Part shown: positions 6,883 to 7,598 of the stretch, in pieces
How positions within the stretch are numbered: position 1 is the first letter of the stretch
Layout of the letters: the number at the start of each line of letters is the position of its first letter
NCBI GenBank assembly: GCA_021204735.1
Contig: JAJPYV010000183.1
Span: forward strand, 1-7,598
From: Prevotella sp.
GTDB lineage: Bacteria > Bacteroidota > Bacteroidia > Bacteroidales > Bacteroidaceae
DNA: 7,598 bases
Direction of reading: 5' to 3'
Notes under the pieces: generated by a model
What the model saw: only the letters and a program-made list of their open reading frames with translations
Told to the model about the DNA's origin: nothing
Databases searched by the model: none
Position numbers and translations under genes: made by a program

Positions 6883-6913
6883 CAAAGTTAATAAATTGTA
6901 ATCATACATACAA
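6883..6913 (-). promoter_or_regulatory. Predicted promoter of the ftsY operon
   Basis: On the minus strand TTG (6913-6911) is followed after 20 bases by TAACTTTG (6890-6883). This fits the Bacteroidota sigma-ABfr pattern of a -33 TTG and a -7 TAnnTTTG about 19-21 bases apart. Transcription should begin near 6878, about 13 bases before the ftsY ATG. The -33 element directly abuts the T-run of the upstream terminator. Confidence 0.7.
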
Positions 6914-6914
6914 C

Positions 6915-6943
6915 AAAAAAGGTTGCAAAAGTCATTGCAACCT
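6915..6943 (-). terminator. Intrinsic terminator after the rpmB-rpmG-DUF4295 operon
   Basis: On the minus strand AGGTTGCAA (6943-6935) and TTGCAACCT (6928-6920) form a perfect 9-bp stem around the 6-base loop TGACTT. The stem runs straight into a T-run (6920-6915). It sits 26 bases after the DUF4295 stop codon and before the ftsY promoter, so it separates the ribosomal-protein transcript from the ftsY operon. Confidence 0.85.
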
Positions 6944-6969
6944 CTTTGTATATCGTGTTCAAACAATTA

Positions 6970-7128
6970 TCAGTTCTTGAAAAAATCTTTCACTGCCTCA
7001 TTAGGAACCATCCTCTCGTCAAAGACGTATGCCCCTGTCTTAGGACTCTTCACCATCTTGATTACTTTCGTGTAAGTGCGACCATCCTTTGAGCCTTCAT
7101 GGAGGGTTGCAACGGTTTTCTTTGCCAT
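6970..7128 (-). CDS. DUF4295 family protein, likely large-subunit ribosomal protein (bL38)
   Basis: This short gene encodes 52 residues from the ATG at 7128 to the TGA at 6970. The protein starts MAKKTVATLHEGSKDGRTYT and ends NEAVKDFFKN, matching the DUF4295 family as I recall it: about 50 residues, basic N-terminus, found in Bacteroidota directly after rpmB and rpmG. From memory, cryo-EM of a Flavobacterium ribosome placed a protein of this kind in the 50S subunit and named it bL38; I am fairly but not fully sure of that name. The visible features support a ribosomal protein: MAKK start, many Lys/Arg in the first 30 residues, compact length, and position third in a ribosomal-protein operon, 25 bases after rpmG. 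The C-terminal half (AYVFDERMVPNEAVKDFF) is more acidic and probably helical. It has no cysteines, signal peptide or membrane segment. Confidence 0.9.
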   Translation of the reverse strand: MAKKTVATLHEGSKDGRTYTKVIKMVKSPKTGAYVFDERMVPNEAVKDFFKN

Positions 7129-7153
7129 CTTATATAGAGTTTTTTAATTGTTA

Positions 7154-7342
7154 TTATTTTATTTCCTTATGTACTGTCATCTTCTTCAGGATAGGATTGT
7201 ATTTCTTCAATTCTAATCTGTCAGGAGTGTTCTTACGGTTTTTCGTTGTGATGTAACGACTTGTTCCTGGAAGACCACTGGCCTTCATCTCGGTGCACTC
7301 TAATATCACCTGTATTCTGTTGCCTTTTGTTTTCTTTGCCAT
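7154..7342 (-). CDS. rpmG: 50S ribosomal protein bL33
   Basis: The 62 residues are typical for bL33, which binds the E-site region of the large subunit. [20 protein letters not shown] and the closing [16 protein letters not shown] are family hallmarks. Zinc-binding bL33 has two CxxC pairs, but here only one cysteine remains (Cys16), so this is the zinc-independent (C-minus) form. The internal segment [26 protein letters not shown] is slightly longer than in E. coli, as is usual for Bacteroidota. It starts 5 bases after rpmB, with GGAG in the rpmB tail about 11 bases before the ATG, so the two are probably translationally coupled. The DUF4295 gene follows after 25 bases. Confidence 0.97.
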   Translation of the reverse strand: MAKKTKGNRIQVILECTEMKASGLPGTSRYITTKNRKNTPDRLELKKYNPILKKMTVHKEIK

Positions 7343-7347
7343 AGTGG

Positions 7348-7598
7348 TTATTCTCCTATAACTTTAATCTCGTTCCATTTACAATAGCCTTTCTCAACCG
7401 CTCTCTTCAAAGCTGCATCCAAACCTATTTTATTTATCGTGCGCAAACCTGCCGCACTTAACTTCAGGCTAATCCAACACTGCTCCTCAACATAATAGAA
7501 TTTCTTCCTGAATAAGTTGACGTCGAACGTACGCTTTGTACGATGCTTTGAGTGTGAGACGTAATTTCCACCCTGAACTTTCTTCCCTGTGATTTGAC
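7348..7598 (-). CDS. rpmB: 50S ribosomal protein bL28 (5' truncated by window edge)
   Basis: The last 82 codons and the stop (7350-7348) are present. Only about five N-terminal residues are missing, and the final two bases, GT, fit the end of a TGT Cys codon as in the usual bL28 start M-x-K-x-C. Visible hallmarks are [20 protein letters not shown], then [19 protein letters not shown] and [20 protein letters not shown]. This protein contributes to 50S assembly near the E site. No paired CxxC zinc ligands are visible (the cysteines in the visible part are isolated), so it is the zinc-independent type. It leads rpmG by 5 bases and is probably the first gene of the rpmB-rpmG-DUF4295 operon, although its promoter lies outside the window. 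Confidence 0.95.
   Translation of the reverse strand, partial: QITGKKVQGGNYVSHSKHRTKRTFDVNLFRKKFYYVEEQCWISLKLSAAGLRTINKIGLDAALKRAVEKGYCKWNEIKVIGE

Noticed and set aside
6234..6980. Long plus-strand ORF of 248 residues opposite ftsY
   Set aside because: It is antisense to complete FtsY GTPase motifs and reads through the ftsY promoter and the terminator with no recognisable domain.

Overview
The window looks like chromosomal housekeeping DNA from a member of the Bacteroidota, most likely order Bacteroidales and possibly Prevotellaceae. Four things point there: exact TAnnTTTG -7 promoter boxes ahead of three genes, mostly weak or absent Shine-Dalgarno sites, the Bacteroidota-restricted DUF4295 protein next to rpmB-rpmG, and an HU-like protein fused to a membrane segment and a LysM-like domain. 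The genus is inferred from sequence style and was not tested by a search.

Layout. Positions 1-87 hold the last 28 codons of a plus-strand gene. A small lipoprotein gene (107-493, minus) converges on it. An AT-rich divergent promoter region (494-692) separates the lipoprotein from lepA (693-2474, plus), which is followed by a Crp/Fnr-family regulator (2511-3122, plus). The regulator converges on a long minus-strand cluster, and a hairpin at 3108-3133 spans both stop codons. In transcription order, the minus-strand genes are rpmB (truncated by the window edge), rpmG, a DUF4295 gene too short for routine ORF calling, an intrinsic terminator, a new promoter, then ftsY, rimO, a small HU gene and the HU-TM-LysM gene.

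Function. Most genes serve the ribosome or its products. bL28, bL33 and the DUF4295 protein belong to the large subunit, RimO modifies ribosomal protein S12, LepA (EF4) is a ribosome-associated GTPase, and FtsY docks translating ribosomes at the membrane. The two HU-family genes at the end of the ftsY operon add a nucleoid theme. The second of these encodes a protein that could physically join DNA to the cell envelope.

I see no mobile element, CRISPR array, tRNA, rRNA or phage gene. The most unusual object is the membrane-anchored HU-LysM protein. It is probably a conserved Bacteroidota family rather than unique to this genome, but its role is little described. Its gene also carries a strong Shine-Dalgarno-like sequence inside the upstream HU gene, notable in a phylum that mostly ignores such signals.
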